Source: Caldilineaceae bacterium (GTDB lineage Bacteria; Chloroflexota; Anaerolineae; Caldilineales; Caldilineaceae). Taken from it: 8,458 nt of DNA. Of this stretch, positions 1 through 6,527 are shown piece after piece. Positions within the stretch are counted from its first letter, which is position 1. The number at the start of each line of letters is the position of its first letter. The position numbers were made by a program, and so were the translations under genes. The stretch lies in NCBI GenBank assembly GCA_026645575.1, contig JAPKMW010000188.1:1-8458 (forward strand). The letters are read 5' to 3'. Below the pieces are notes generated by a model. It was given only the letters and a program-made list of their open reading frames with translations, was not told the origin of the DNA and did not search any database.

Positions 1-20
1 CATCTATCTTAATTTCCTTT
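1..20 (-). promoter_or_regulatory. RBS and start codon of the next minus-strand gene
   Basis: On the minus strand an ATG occupies positions 3-1, preceded by AAAGGA (20-15) with an 11-nt spacer. This suggests that another gene in the same direction begins exactly at the window edge, 76 bp after the lyase stop codon, and may be co-transcribed with it. Only the start codon is visible, so the product is unknown. The spacing is long for a Shine-Dalgarno site, so the call is moderate. Confidence 0.45.
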
Positions 21-61
21 TAGGCAGACCGCTCCTGGCCATTAAGGAACTCTTTGCCTAA
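20..61. repeat. Short inverted repeat in the intergenic gap after the lyase gene
   Basis: TTAGGCA (20-26) pairs perfectly with TGCCTAA (55-61), and a G-T and an A-T pair can extend the stem inwards. There is no T-tract on the minus strand after it, so it does not look like a normal intrinsic terminator. Transcription could therefore continue into the gene that starts at position 3. It may be a weak hairpin or chance. Confidence 0.3.
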
Positions 62-79
62 TTTCGCATAATCGGTTGG

Positions 80-1225
80 TTAATCTTCCACATCAGGAAG
101 TTGGTGGAAATCCGCCACCGCCACCCGGTAGACATTGCCATAGCCCGATACATCACTGGTGAAAACTACATAGCTGCCATCAGGGCTAAAGCGCGGATGA
201 ACGTGGGTCTGTTGAATGTGCATACTGCTGCGGTGTTGACAGAGCGCTTTGGGACCAGCAAAGCCTTGACCGTTCCACTGCCAGAGCCGCACCACCTTGC
301 CGCCATCGCCGACAATCAGATTGAAATCGTTGGAGTGGATGTGACCAGTGGTGTGGGGGAAGGCATACTCTTGGCGTTCGGTGTTGTCATAGCGCACCTT
401 GCCAAAGAATTTGTCCCCGTTGGTTTTCTGGCCGTGATAGCTGATGTAGATGCCGTCAGCATGCCAATATTCGTGACCAACCCGTTCTTCCGGCTCTTCA
501 CGCGGGCGGATCTGCCAGGCGCGACCGGTGTCCATGTCCAGCCCCCAGATCCGGTTATCGACCAGATGCCAGGGGCCTTCATGGCAAAAGGTGAGCAGGT
601 GCGGCTGCGTCGGCGAGGTGTTGACATGGCCGACCCAATAGTCCTCTTCCCAGACCACATCGGCGCCGCGGCCGTTGACCGCCACCCGCATGATTCGGCT
701 GAGCGGGCGCGCTTCCCAAGTTTCGCGAAAGCCAACATAGCCCCGCAACAGATCGACCGGAAAGCGCCCCGACATATCCTCCGAAATACTGGCGCAGACA
801 TATCGGCCATCGGCGGTGACGTTGATCATGGAGACGTCGAAGTTGTAGGGCATCGTGTATAATACCCGCTCGTCCAACGTCGCCAGATCAAGCGCCATCA
901 GTTTGTATTCATGCCAGAAGTAGGCTTCGTTCGTTTGTGCGCTGACACAGGCGCGCAGAAACTCCACTTCGCGGGGCAAAGGCACCGGGTCGAGATCGGT
1001 CAACTGGGTGATCACCCCACTGTCCAGATCTAGACTGTACAAGTTGGTGCGGTTGCCCCGATCCGACGCAAAGAGCAGCCGGCGGTCGTGGTCATGCCAA
1101 CCAGGGTTGGTGAAATAAAAATGGTGACTGTGACCTTTATAATCCGTCAATTGCTGCACCGGAACGCCACTGATCGGGTCGGTATAGGTGCGCCACTCCG
1201 CCGGAAACTGCTCGCCTTTGCGCAT
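80..1225 (-). CDS. Oligogalacturonate lyase family protein (PL22-like beta-propeller)
   Basis: The 381-residue product resembles oligogalacturonate lyase (Ogl), a cytoplasmic seven-bladed beta-propeller enzyme that cleaves short pectin fragments by beta-elimination to give 4-deoxy-5-ketouronate. Visible family marks are propeller blades with SPDG/TSD strands (about 50-56 and 347-358), the FCHEGPWHLVDNRIW block (213-227), HEYW with H251, GHIHSN with H295, and QQTHVHP (338-344). By remembered comparison with the Dickeya enzyme, H295, Q338, H341 and H343 match the metal-binding His/Gln set and H251 the conserved catalytic-region His, so the active site looks intact. Length is normal for the family and no signal peptide is seen. 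The ATG directly follows the TAG of the upstream gene, and a GGAGA sits inside that gene's last codons, so the two are probably translationally coupled. The substrate could be a related uronate oligomer rather than pectin. Confidence 0.85.
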   Translation of the reverse strand: MRKGEQFPAEWRTYTDPISGVPVQQLTDYKGHSHHFYFTNPGWHDHDRRLLFASDRGNRTNLYSLDLDSGVITQLTDLDPVPLPREVEFLRACVSAQTNEAYFWHEYKLMALDLATLDERVLYTMPYNFDVSMINVTADGRYVCASISEDMSGRFPVDLLRGYVGFRETWEARPLSRIMRVAVNGRGADVVWEEDYWVGHVNTSPTQPHLLTFCHEGPWHLVDNRIWGLDMDTGRAWQIRPREEPEERVGHEYWHADGIYISYHGQKTNGDKFFGKVRYDNTERQEYAFPHTTGHIHSNDFNLIVGDGGKVVRLWQWNGQGFAGPKALCQHRSSMHIQQTHVHPRFSPDGSYVVFTSDVSGYGNVYRVAVADFHQLPDVED

Positions 1226-3262
1226 CTATTGATTTCTCCATTTTTGCCAGAGTTCAGGGTAATACAGCATTTTAATAAAGACACCCCCCACCACAGAGCG
1301 CGCCTGAAAGCCGCGCTGTTTGCCGCTATCGGTGTAGTACCAATCGGTCATCGGCACCCGGCTTTCCGTTTCATGCAACCAGCGGTAAAGCGGTTCCATA
1401 AAGACCGCAAAATCGGCATCGTTGTCGCTTAAGCAGGCCGACCAGACAATCCAATCCAACTTGGTGTAGGCGCTACGGCTATCCAGCGGTAGTCCATAAG
1501 GCCCTTGCTGTGCCTTGTAAAAGGCAATCTCTTTTTGCGTCACTTCCGCCGGGAAGAGGTTGAGACCGAGTAATTGATCCCAGACCAGGTTATATTTCTG
1601 GCTCCAGCTCCCCGGCCTATCAAAGGCCAGCCGGTAGTGGTCGCCATCATCGGCCATCGCTAACCACTGTTGCACCATCTGCTCGGTTTGGTCGCAAATT
1701 TCCTCGCCTTCGTCGTTCAGACCATTTTGGATACAGAGGTTGGCATAGGCCCGCACCCCCAACAACGCTTTGAGTGAGAGGTTGACATTATGCGCCAGGT
1801 GACCGGCAAAGTCATCGGTGCAGAGCTGGTTTTCGGGGTCAAGCCCCTTGGCAAGCAGATAATTGGCCCACTGGCGCAGCAGATCCCAGTGGCGACGGGC
1901 ATAGGCCATGTCACCACGCGCCCAGGTCAGTGCCGCCACCAACAGCAACATATTGCCGCACTCCTCCACCGGCATCTGATCCACTTCGGAAGTCTCGCCA
2001 CCACCATAGACCTGGCCGTTGCCCAGCGGATATTGTCCCACATCATGGGGGGCAAAGGGGAATTGCCAGCGGGGCGAAGCGGCATATTCCAACACGGGCG
2101 TTAGTTGCGCCTCCAGCAAGTCCGGGTTAAAGAGTAGGAAGAAGGGCGCCGATGGGTAGGTGACATCGACCGTCCCCATGCAACCGTTGCTAAAATTTTC
2201 CTTGGAGAAAAAGAGGGGGCGATCCTCCTCATCGACCACTAATTTATGTGCGGCAATACACTGGCGGAAGGCCAATGCGGCCAGCCAGGCGTAATGTTCA
2301 CCACCGACCTGGCGCAGATCGGCCATGAGTTCGTCGTCAAAGTCCTGGCAACATTGGCGCAAAGCGGGATATTCGCGCAATGCGGCGTCAATGAGTGGCC
2401 CAATACCGTTGCCATCGCGCCGCCAGTAGGGGCGCAGCCGCTTGTGCATATATTCTACCGAAAATTGATCATCGTAGGCAATCAACATCTGGCGTGCAAC
2501 CGGCTCGGCGGTGACTTCGTCCAGCACAAAGGCACAGGCGGCGACAAGGGTCGGCGGTCGTTCGCCTACCACAAAGGGCATTTCTAGCTCATCACGCGTC
2601 ACCAATGTACCTGTGTCGGCAAAGTGACGACGAAGAACTGTGTCGCGACCAATGGCGCTGATGGCGTTTTGGTCCGGGAAGGCGGTGACATAGAGATAAC
2701 CCCAGTCAATGCGCAGGTCGTCGCCGGTTTTTGCCAGAACCGGCTGTGCTTGCGAGCCAATCCAAAGCAGATCCAGGTTATCCCGCTGATGACGCCCCCA
2801 AACAACGCTCTGGTCGGGCGTGTTGACCGTCCAACTGGCGCCGACATCAACATAGAGCGCGACTTGATGAATTTCCTCATCCATGCTTGTCACCTGGAAA
2901 TCCAGATAGGTGACGGGGCGCGACATAACGGCCAGATCATTGGGCAGGAGCGGCGTGGTAAAGGTCAATTGTAGACGAACGCCAGCCGCTTCAAAGGTGT
3001 ACAAGGTGCGGGTGGGCAAAACGGTGAGCGCCGTCTGCGGCATGGGTGGCAATTCGCTGCCAAAGTAGCGGGGTTGGGCGCCCATAAAGCGGTAGGCAAC
3101 GCCATCAATGCGGATAATACCACAGAGGGATTGGTCTTTACCAGTCCAGTGTTCGCTCCAGCTATCAGTGAGGGCGTCGCTCATCGACCAGACGCTCAGG
3201 TAGGGGTCACAGACCACCAGCGGTACAGCCGGCGGGCGGAGTGGAGAAAGATTCAAGGTCAT
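1226..3262 (-). CDS. Glutaminase A-like protein (DUF4964/DUF5127/DUF4965/DUF1793 architecture)
   Basis: The 678-residue protein has the domain order of the fungal GtaA / bacterial DUF4965 family. An N-terminal DUF4964-like segment (about 10-60, with the VCDPYLSVWS block) is followed by a beta-rich DUF5127/GtaA_N region (about 85-320) and a C-terminal helical six-hairpin toroid (about 325-670). Conserved-looking blocks are KENFSNGCMGTVDVTYPSAP (354-373), PHDVGQYPLG (405-414), MPVEECGNML (430-439), WSQKYNLVWDQLLGL (553-567) and GLPLDSR (590-596). Characterised fungal members are secreted and called glutaminases. This one lacks a signal peptide and is coupled to a pectin-type lyase, so an intracellular glycosidase role is plausible (inference). 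E434 and D425/D428 lie in the region where a general acid would be expected, but I cannot assign catalysis. It is preceded by a strong promoter and palindrome and appears full length. Confidence 0.8.
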   Translation of the reverse strand: MTLNLSPLRPPAVPLVVCDPYLSVWSMSDALTDSWSEHWTGKDQSLCGIIRIDGVAYRFMGAQPRYFGSELPPMPQTALTVLPTRTLYTFEAAGVRLQLTFTTPLLPNDLAVMSRPVTYLDFQVTSMDEEIHQVALYVDVGASWTVNTPDQSVVWGRHQRDNLDLLWIGSQAQPVLAKTGDDLRIDWGYLYVTAFPDQNAISAIGRDTVLRRHFADTGTLVTRDELEMPFVVGERPPTLVAACAFVLDEVTAEPVARQMLIAYDDQFSVEYMHKRLRPYWRRDGNGIGPLIDAALREYPALRQCCQDFDDELMADLRQVGGEHYAWLAALAFRQCIAAHKLVVDEEDRPLFFSKENFSNGCMGTVDVTYPSAPFFLLFNPDLLEAQLTPVLEYAASPRWQFPFAPHDVGQYPLGNGQVYGGGETSEVDQMPVEECGNMLLLVAALTWARGDMAYARRHWDLLRQWANYLLAKGLDPENQLCTDDFAGHLAHNVNLSLKALLGVRAYANLCIQNGLNDEGEEICDQTEQMVQQWLAMADDGDHYRLAFDRPGSWSQKYNLVWDQLLGLNLFPAEVTQKEIAFYKAQQGPYGLPLDSRSAYTKLDWIVWSACLSDNDADFAVFMEPLYRWLHETESRVPMTDWYYTDSGKQRGFQARSVVGGVFIKMLYYPELWQKWRNQ

Positions 3263-3280
3263 AACAGTAACTTTCGGACT

Positions 3281-3321
3281 AAAAAAACTTGCGTGTCAGT
3301 GACAACCAACTGACACGCAAG
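3281..3321 (-). terminator. Perfect 13-bp hairpin plus U7: intrinsic terminator and/or operator
   Basis: Arms 3288-3300 and 3309-3321 are perfect inverted complements of 13 bp around an 8-nt loop. On the minus strand the stem is followed immediately by seven T (3287-3281), the layout of a rho-independent terminator for transcripts arriving from the oxidoreductase gene. It ends only 18 bp before the ATG at 3262. The start point of the promoter just upstream falls inside the first arm, so the same palindrome is well placed to be a repressor operator. Which role it plays cannot be settled from sequence. No T-tract follows it on the plus strand. Confidence 0.6.
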
Positions 3322-3325
3322 CGCT

Positions 3326-3354
3326 AGTATACCCTGACTTCTCAGCGCTGGCAA
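3326..3354 (-). promoter_or_regulatory. Sigma70-type promoter for the glutaminase-like/lyase genes
   Basis: On the minus strand TTGCCA (3354-3349) and TATACT (3331-3326) are separated by exactly 17 bp. Each differs from consensus at one position. The expected start point is near 3319, about 57 nt before the ATG at 3262 and inside the first arm of the palindrome at 3288-3321. This is the best -35/-10 pair I noticed in the window. Confidence 0.6.
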
Positions 3355-3558
3355 TTGACGAAGCGAGTAAGGGCGAATTTTATCCAGGTGATTGCGCTGC
3401 TCAAAGCGGAGAAGATCGAGTGGGAAAAGCTTGTTCAATACTTCGATGAAATCATGGTACGGTACGCAACCGATAGCCTCAAACAAGCGCCTGATGAGTT
3501 TCAAGATAAATTTGCAATCGTGAGTGAAATGTGGCGGGAAGCGTCAGCTAGTGGCTGA
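3355..3558 (+). CDS. Possible small hypothetical protein or gene remnant
   Basis: A 67-codon plus-strand reading frame starts at TTG and ends in TGA at 3558, 26 bp from the convergent stop of the oxidoreductase gene. The product is helical and charged, with an amphipathic stretch (IALLKAEKIEWEKLVQYFDE) and a C-terminal DEFQDKFAIVSEMWREAS region, and it reads more like real protein than the opposite frames. Against it: there is no ATG near the start, no Shine-Dalgarno, an in-frame TAG at 3325, and its start overlaps the minus-strand promoter. It could be the tail of a decayed gene. I do not recognise the family. Confidence 0.35.
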   Translation: MTKRVRANFIQVIALLKAEKIEWEKLVQYFDEIMVRYATDSLKQAPDEFQDKFAIVSEMWREASASG

Positions 3559-3584
3559 TATATCCTTCCCGACCACTTCATTCC

Positions 3585-4748
3585 TTATGCAAAATAGGCT
3601 TCAACCATCGCCGGCAACCGTTCAATTTCCACCGGCTTACCACCATTGCGTAGTGATTCTGTCGCTGCACAGCCGGCAGCGACACTGTAACGCGCCGCAA
3701 CTGGAGACGTGCTGGGCTTGGCATTCCCACGCACTACTTCCAAAAATTCGTTGACAATCTTCGGATCGGCCCCACCGTGGCTGCCCTTTTCGATGGTAAT
3801 GGGAACGACCAGATCGGCTTCAGCATAACCGTGATGGCGCTTGTTCCAGATCTTGATTACCGTCTTGTCATCTTCGCCGTTACCTACATTTTCGAGGCGA
3901 CCTTCGGTGCCAATGAACGTGTAGTTGCGCCAGTAGTCGGGCGTGTAGTGACATTGCTGGTAGGCGGCGTAAATGCCGTTGTCGAGGAGCATGTTCATCA
4001 TACTCACATCTTCGACATCGACCGTGTGAAAGAGTTGTTTATGGGTGAGCGGCGGCCAGTGTTCCAGGCGTGCGCCGGGGTTGCGTCCCTTCTCGTCTGG
4101 CCCGATGCGGTCGGTGATTTGGCCGAAGAGGGTCAAGCCGCCGAGCGCATTCACCAACGTGCTATAGCCGCCGCAGAGCCAGTGCATGACATCGAGATCA
4201 TGGGTGGCTTTTTGCAGCAACAGGCCGGTGCTATAGCGGCGGTCGGCGTGCCAATCTTTGTAGTAGAAGTCGCCGCCATGGCCGACAAAGTGGCGACACC
4301 AGGCGGTCTTGACTTCGCCGATGGCGCCACTGTCGATCAGTTCCTTCATCTTCAACACAAAGGCCATGTGCCGCATGTTATGGCCGAGGTAGAGCGTACC
4401 CTTGGTGCGTACCGCCGTTTCGAGAATGCGATCACAGCCGGGGATGGTGATGGCCAATGGCTTTTCCAGATAGACCGCTTTGCCGGCTTCGAGGACGGCA
4501 ATGGCATGTTCCTCGTGCCAGTAATCTGGTGTGGCAACAAAGACCGCGTCCAGATCCCGTTCCAGGAGCGCCTGATATTCGTGGGTGGTAAAAATGTCGC
4601 TGCCGTAACGTTCGCGACAGCGTTGGAGGGTGGCATCGTCCATGTCACAACAGGCGACAATGCGCGAACCCTTGCCCGGTTGATGGGCATAGGCGGCCAG
4701 GCCACCGCGTCCGCCCGCGCCAATGACGCCGATTTGTAGGTCAGTCAT
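3585..4748 (-). CDS. Gfo/Idh/MocA family NAD(P)-dependent oxidoreductase
   Basis: The 387-residue protein starts with a Rossmann segment (IGVIGAGGRG at 6-15), carries the family EKP motif at 95-97 (catalytic-type lysine K96), and has KATHDLDVMHW (180-190), the conserved helix where the His/Asp pair polarises the substrate. The rest (about 120-350) is the usual alpha/beta substrate domain. Such enzymes oxidise or reduce sugars, inositols and uronate derivatives, or act on glycosidic bonds by a transient NAD redox cycle (as in GH109); the substrate cannot be read from sequence. I chose the ATG at 4748. An in-frame extension to 4973 would run through the 82-bp hairpin and overlap the upstream gene by more than 100 bp, and those 75 residues look non-native. 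The Shine-Dalgarno is weak (AAGAAAG, rather distant). It follows a second oxidoreductase of the same superfamily. Confidence 0.85.
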   Translation of the reverse strand: MTDLQIGVIGAGGRGGLAAYAHQPGKGSRIVACCDMDDATLQRCRERYGSDIFTTHEYQALLERDLDAVFVATPDYWHEEHAIAVLEAGKAVYLEKPLAITIPGCDRILETAVRTKGTLYLGHNMRHMAFVLKMKELIDSGAIGEVKTAWCRHFVGHGGDFYYKDWHADRRYSTGLLLQKATHDLDVMHWLCGGYSTLVNALGGLTLFGQITDRIGPDEKGRNPGARLEHWPPLTHKQLFHTVDVEDVSMMNMLLDNGIYAAYQQCHYTPDYWRNYTFIGTEGRLENVGNGEDDKTVIKIWNKRHHGYAEADLVVPITIEKGSHGGADPKIVNEFLEVVRGNAKPSTSPVAARYSVAAGCAATESLRNGGKPVEIERLPAMVEAYFA

Positions 4749-4773
4749 AAAGGTTGTCTTTCTTTTTACACAA

Positions 4774-4855
4774 CACGACAGCGGATTTAGGTGGGAACGG
4801 ATTTTTGTTCGGTGCGGGGAGAGCAAATCCGTTCCTGCCCAAATCCGCTGTCGTG
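4774..4855. repeat. 82-bp near-perfect hairpin element, possible dispersed palindromic repeat
   Basis: Arms 4774-4804 and 4825-4855 match at 28 of 31 positions. Two of the three mismatches are G-T wobbles. The loop is 20 nt. Each arm also carries the short word CGGATTT twice (4783-4788 region and 4799-4804 region in the left arm). No T-tract follows on either strand, so a standard terminator is unlikely. It fills most of the 115-bp gap between the two oxidoreductase genes, which is typical of REP/MITE-like intergenic elements, and it could stabilise or partly uncouple the two transcripts. Copies elsewhere in the genome cannot be checked here. Confidence 0.7.
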
Positions 4856-4863
4856 CACCTGGG

Positions 4864-5916
4864 TTACAACGGAAACGCCACTCGTCGCCCCTCTTTGGCC
4901 GATTGATACGCGCCCAGCACCATCTCCACTGAAACACGGCCATCAGCGGCAGTGACATCTGGGGGAGTGTCATTCTTCAAACAGTCAATGAAGGCGCGCG
5001 GGACGCCAGCAATGCGCTCACCGTGGCTGGCTGGGATGGGGATGCCCAGGTCTTCCCAGGCCGGGTTGCTCTTTTTCCACACTTTCAGGTTGATCGCGCC
5101 GGGGGGCAACGGTGGTTGGGTTGAGGGGGAATCATCATGGTTTTGGATCAAAACGCCCTGGTCGCCATAGATTTCGGTGGTATTTTCTCCGGCCAGCGTC
5201 ACCGAAGAGTTGACCAACACGGCCATCGCGCCGCTGGCAAAGCGATAGATGGCGACGCCCGTGTCATCGGGCGAAAAGTCGGTGACGGTGTTCTGAATTT
5301 CGGCCATGACGCTAATCGGCTTGCCCATCATCCAGTGGATCAAATCGGTGGCGTGGGAGGCGTCGTCCATGAACATGCCCATGTTCTTTTCGGGATCGAA
5401 GTGCCAGCGGGTCAGGCCGTTGACAAAGCCGGGGTTGAGCAAGACCGGGATCGAGTGGCGGCGGCGGAAAAGGCTGATCTTGCCCAGCGTACCACTTTCC
5501 AGAATCTCCTTCATTTTAATGTTAGAGGGGTCGCGCCGCATCTGGTAGGCCATCATAAAGCGGACACCGGCTTTGTCCACGGCAGCAGCCATGCGATCAC
5601 AATCAGCCAGGGTCAAGGCCATCGGTTTTTGACAGAGGATATCCTTCCTCGCGGCGGCTGCAGCCAGCACCATTTCGGCGTGGCGGTTGGTCTCGCAGGT
5701 GACAATGACGCCCTGGATCTCCGGATGGTTAAGCACATCTTCGACATGGGACGTAAAGCTCATGCCATATTTGCCGGCGGCGTCTTGTCCCCGTTGTTCG
5801 TTGTCATCCCAACAGGCGACCAGCTTCACATCGTCATAAGTCAACATACGTTGACAGTAGGCGTTGGCGTGGCCGTGGGCAAAGCTGATCACGCCAATGC
5901 CGATCTTAGTAGTCAT
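4864..5916 (-). CDS. Gfo/Idh/MocA family oxidoreductase (second copy)
   Basis: The 350-residue protein has an N-terminal Rossmann fold (GIGVISFAHGHANAY at 6-20), the lysine motif as CQKP (95-98, K97) where most relatives have EKP, and MDDASHATDLIHW (183-195) for the substrate-site Asp/His helix. Function is expected to be NAD(P)-linked conversion of a sugar, inositol or sugar acid in the cytoplasm. I chose the ATG at 5916 because GAGGA lies 8 nt upstream. The alternative ATG at 5931 would overlap that ribosome binding site and add five unconvincing residues. It is only distantly similar to the downstream oxidoreductase, so the two probably act on different substrates or successive steps rather than being a recent duplication. 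A weak promoter (TTGAGT, 17 bp, GATTAT on the minus strand) lies in the gap before it but is not convincing. Confidence 0.85.
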   Translation of the reverse strand: MTTKIGIGVISFAHGHANAYCQRMLTYDDVKLVACWDDNEQRGQDAAGKYGMSFTSHVEDVLNHPEIQGVIVTCETNRHAEMVLAAAAARKDILCQKPMALTLADCDRMAAAVDKAGVRFMMAYQMRRDPSNIKMKEILESGTLGKISLFRRRHSIPVLLNPGFVNGLTRWHFDPEKNMGMFMDDASHATDLIHWMMGKPISVMAEIQNTVTDFSPDDTGVAIYRFASGAMAVLVNSSVTLAGENTTEIYGDQGVLIQNHDDSPSTQPPLPPGAINLKVWKKSNPAWEDLGIPIPASHGERIAGVPRAFIDCLKNDTPPDVTAADGRVSVEMVLGAYQSAKEGRRVAFPL

Positions 5917-5963
5917 AAGCAATATCCTCAAGCAACCTTATCTTGAATTGATGCTGGAACACT

Positions 5964-6083
5964 TCACGTTGATCGCAAGCAGCCATAGCGATAATCAAAA
6001 GCCATCCACGCCAACTCAAATTTTATCAACGGAACAGCAATGGGATGGTTATCGAAAGCGGGGTCATTGACATCGGTAGACAA
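5964..6083 (-). pseudogene. Possible 39-codon remnant downstream of the WRVP protein gene
   Basis: After the stop of the upstream small gene, the same reading frame meets a second TGA two codons later (6086-6084), then stays open from TTG 6083 to TGA 5964. It encodes a protein-like stretch containing DPAFDNHPIAVPLIKFELAW and ending near FDYRYGCLRST. No Shine-Dalgarno or proper start is seen. It may be the tail of a decayed partner gene or of a once longer upstream gene. The 5917-6092 gap holds nothing else I can support. Confidence 0.25.
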
Positions 6084-6092
6084 TCAGCGTCT

Positions 6093-6449
6093 TCACGTTG
6101 GCGTTGATGGGGAACTGGTAACAAGATAGTCGGCACGACGTTCAATCTCCGTAATGAGTTTGGGCGTGATTTGCAGTTGACCGGTGGCAACATCGACATC
6201 AATGACGCCGACTTGCCCACGATCCCCGCTGGGGGGCAACGAAAGAATGATTGGCACGCGCCAACAAATCTTATCACCAACAATTAAGGTAGGGTCAGCG
6301 CCATGCATGTTGGTGCTAATAGCATCTGCCACAAAGCCTGTTACCTTCTGTTTGGCACTGAATGCGGTTACGTTGATCGTTGCTGCCAGTTGGATATTAA
6401 TTTGTAGCTGTCCTATGCTCGGTAATAAGCTTTCGATCTGAACGCTCAT
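6093..6449 (-). CDS. Small conserved-looking protein with ICWRVPIILSLP motif, function unknown
   Basis: The 118-residue product has an N-terminal helical segment (about 10-42), then a compact block with DKICWRVPIILSLPPSGDRG (about 57-76) followed by QVGVIDVDVATGQ and a helical end (ITEIERRADYL). This WRVP...G.VG.I.VD..TG pattern recalls small uncharacterised proteins I associate with Chloroflexota and cyanobacteria, often near toxin-like genes; that association is from memory. The ATG at 6449 was chosen because AAGGAG (6460-6455) sits 5 nt upstream. A longer frame to 6500 would start inside the palindromic promoter region. It has its own extended -10 promoter overlying a palindrome, and looks less GC-rich than the enzyme genes. 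It is soluble, with no membrane segment or signal peptide. Function is not known. Confidence 0.65.
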   Translation of the reverse strand: MSVQIESLLPSIGQLQINIQLAATINVTAFSAKQKVTGFVADAISTNMHGADPTLIVGDKICWRVPIILSLPPSGDRGQVGVIDVDVATGQLQITPKLITEIERRADYLVTSSPSTPT

Positions 6450-6476
6450 TGAAGCTCCTTCATCTTGCAAATTCAC

Positions 6477-6505
6477 CATGAGTGACCGCCAAGCAGTCAC
6501 TCATG
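6477..6505. repeat. 10-bp perfect inverted repeat at the start point of the small gene
   Basis: CATGAGTGAC (6477-6486) and GTCACTCATG (6496-6505) form a perfect 10-bp inverted repeat with a 9-nt spacer. It begins at the base next to the -10 box, so the predicted start point (about 6499) falls in the first arm. That is the position of a classic repressor operator. No T-tract follows on the minus strand, so a terminator is unlikely. Confidence 0.55.
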
Positions 6506-6514
6506 ATTATACCA
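6506..6514 (-). promoter_or_regulatory. Extended -10 promoter (TGGTATAAT) for the WRVP protein gene
   Basis: The minus strand carries a consensus TATAAT (6511-6506) with the TGn extension directly upstream. No good -35 is found at 16-18 bp, where the bases belong to the end of the sulfatase-like gene. Extended -10 promoters can work without one. The box lies 16 bp after the stop of the upstream gene, so the small gene can be expressed independently of it. Confidence 0.55.
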
Positions 6515-6527
6515 CAGGTAGACCAGA

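Noticed and set aside
101..862. Long plus-strand open frame of 253 codons opposite the lyase gene
   Set aside because: It is the antisense shadow of the PL22-like gene. Its translation shows no family motif and the minus-strand gene has an intact active-site pattern.
3777..4739. Plus-strand open frame of 320 codons opposite the oxidoreductase gene
   Set aside because: Codon-bias mirror of a real gene. It resembles no protein family and lacks a ribosome binding site.
4749..4973. N-terminal extension of the downstream oxidoreductase to an earlier start
   Set aside because: It would read through the 82-bp hairpin, overlap the upstream gene by about 110 bp and add 75 residues of non-family sequence. 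The Rossmann motif begins properly at the ATG at 4748.
5137..5946. Plus-strand open frame of 269 codons opposite the second oxidoreductase
   Set aside because: Antisense shadow with a His/Val/Gly-rich composition typical of such mirrors.
6026..6283. Minus-strand 85-codon frame overlapping the WRVP protein gene
   Set aside because: Out-of-frame overlap with a better supported gene that has a good Shine-Dalgarno. The translation is cysteine/proline-rich and motif-free.
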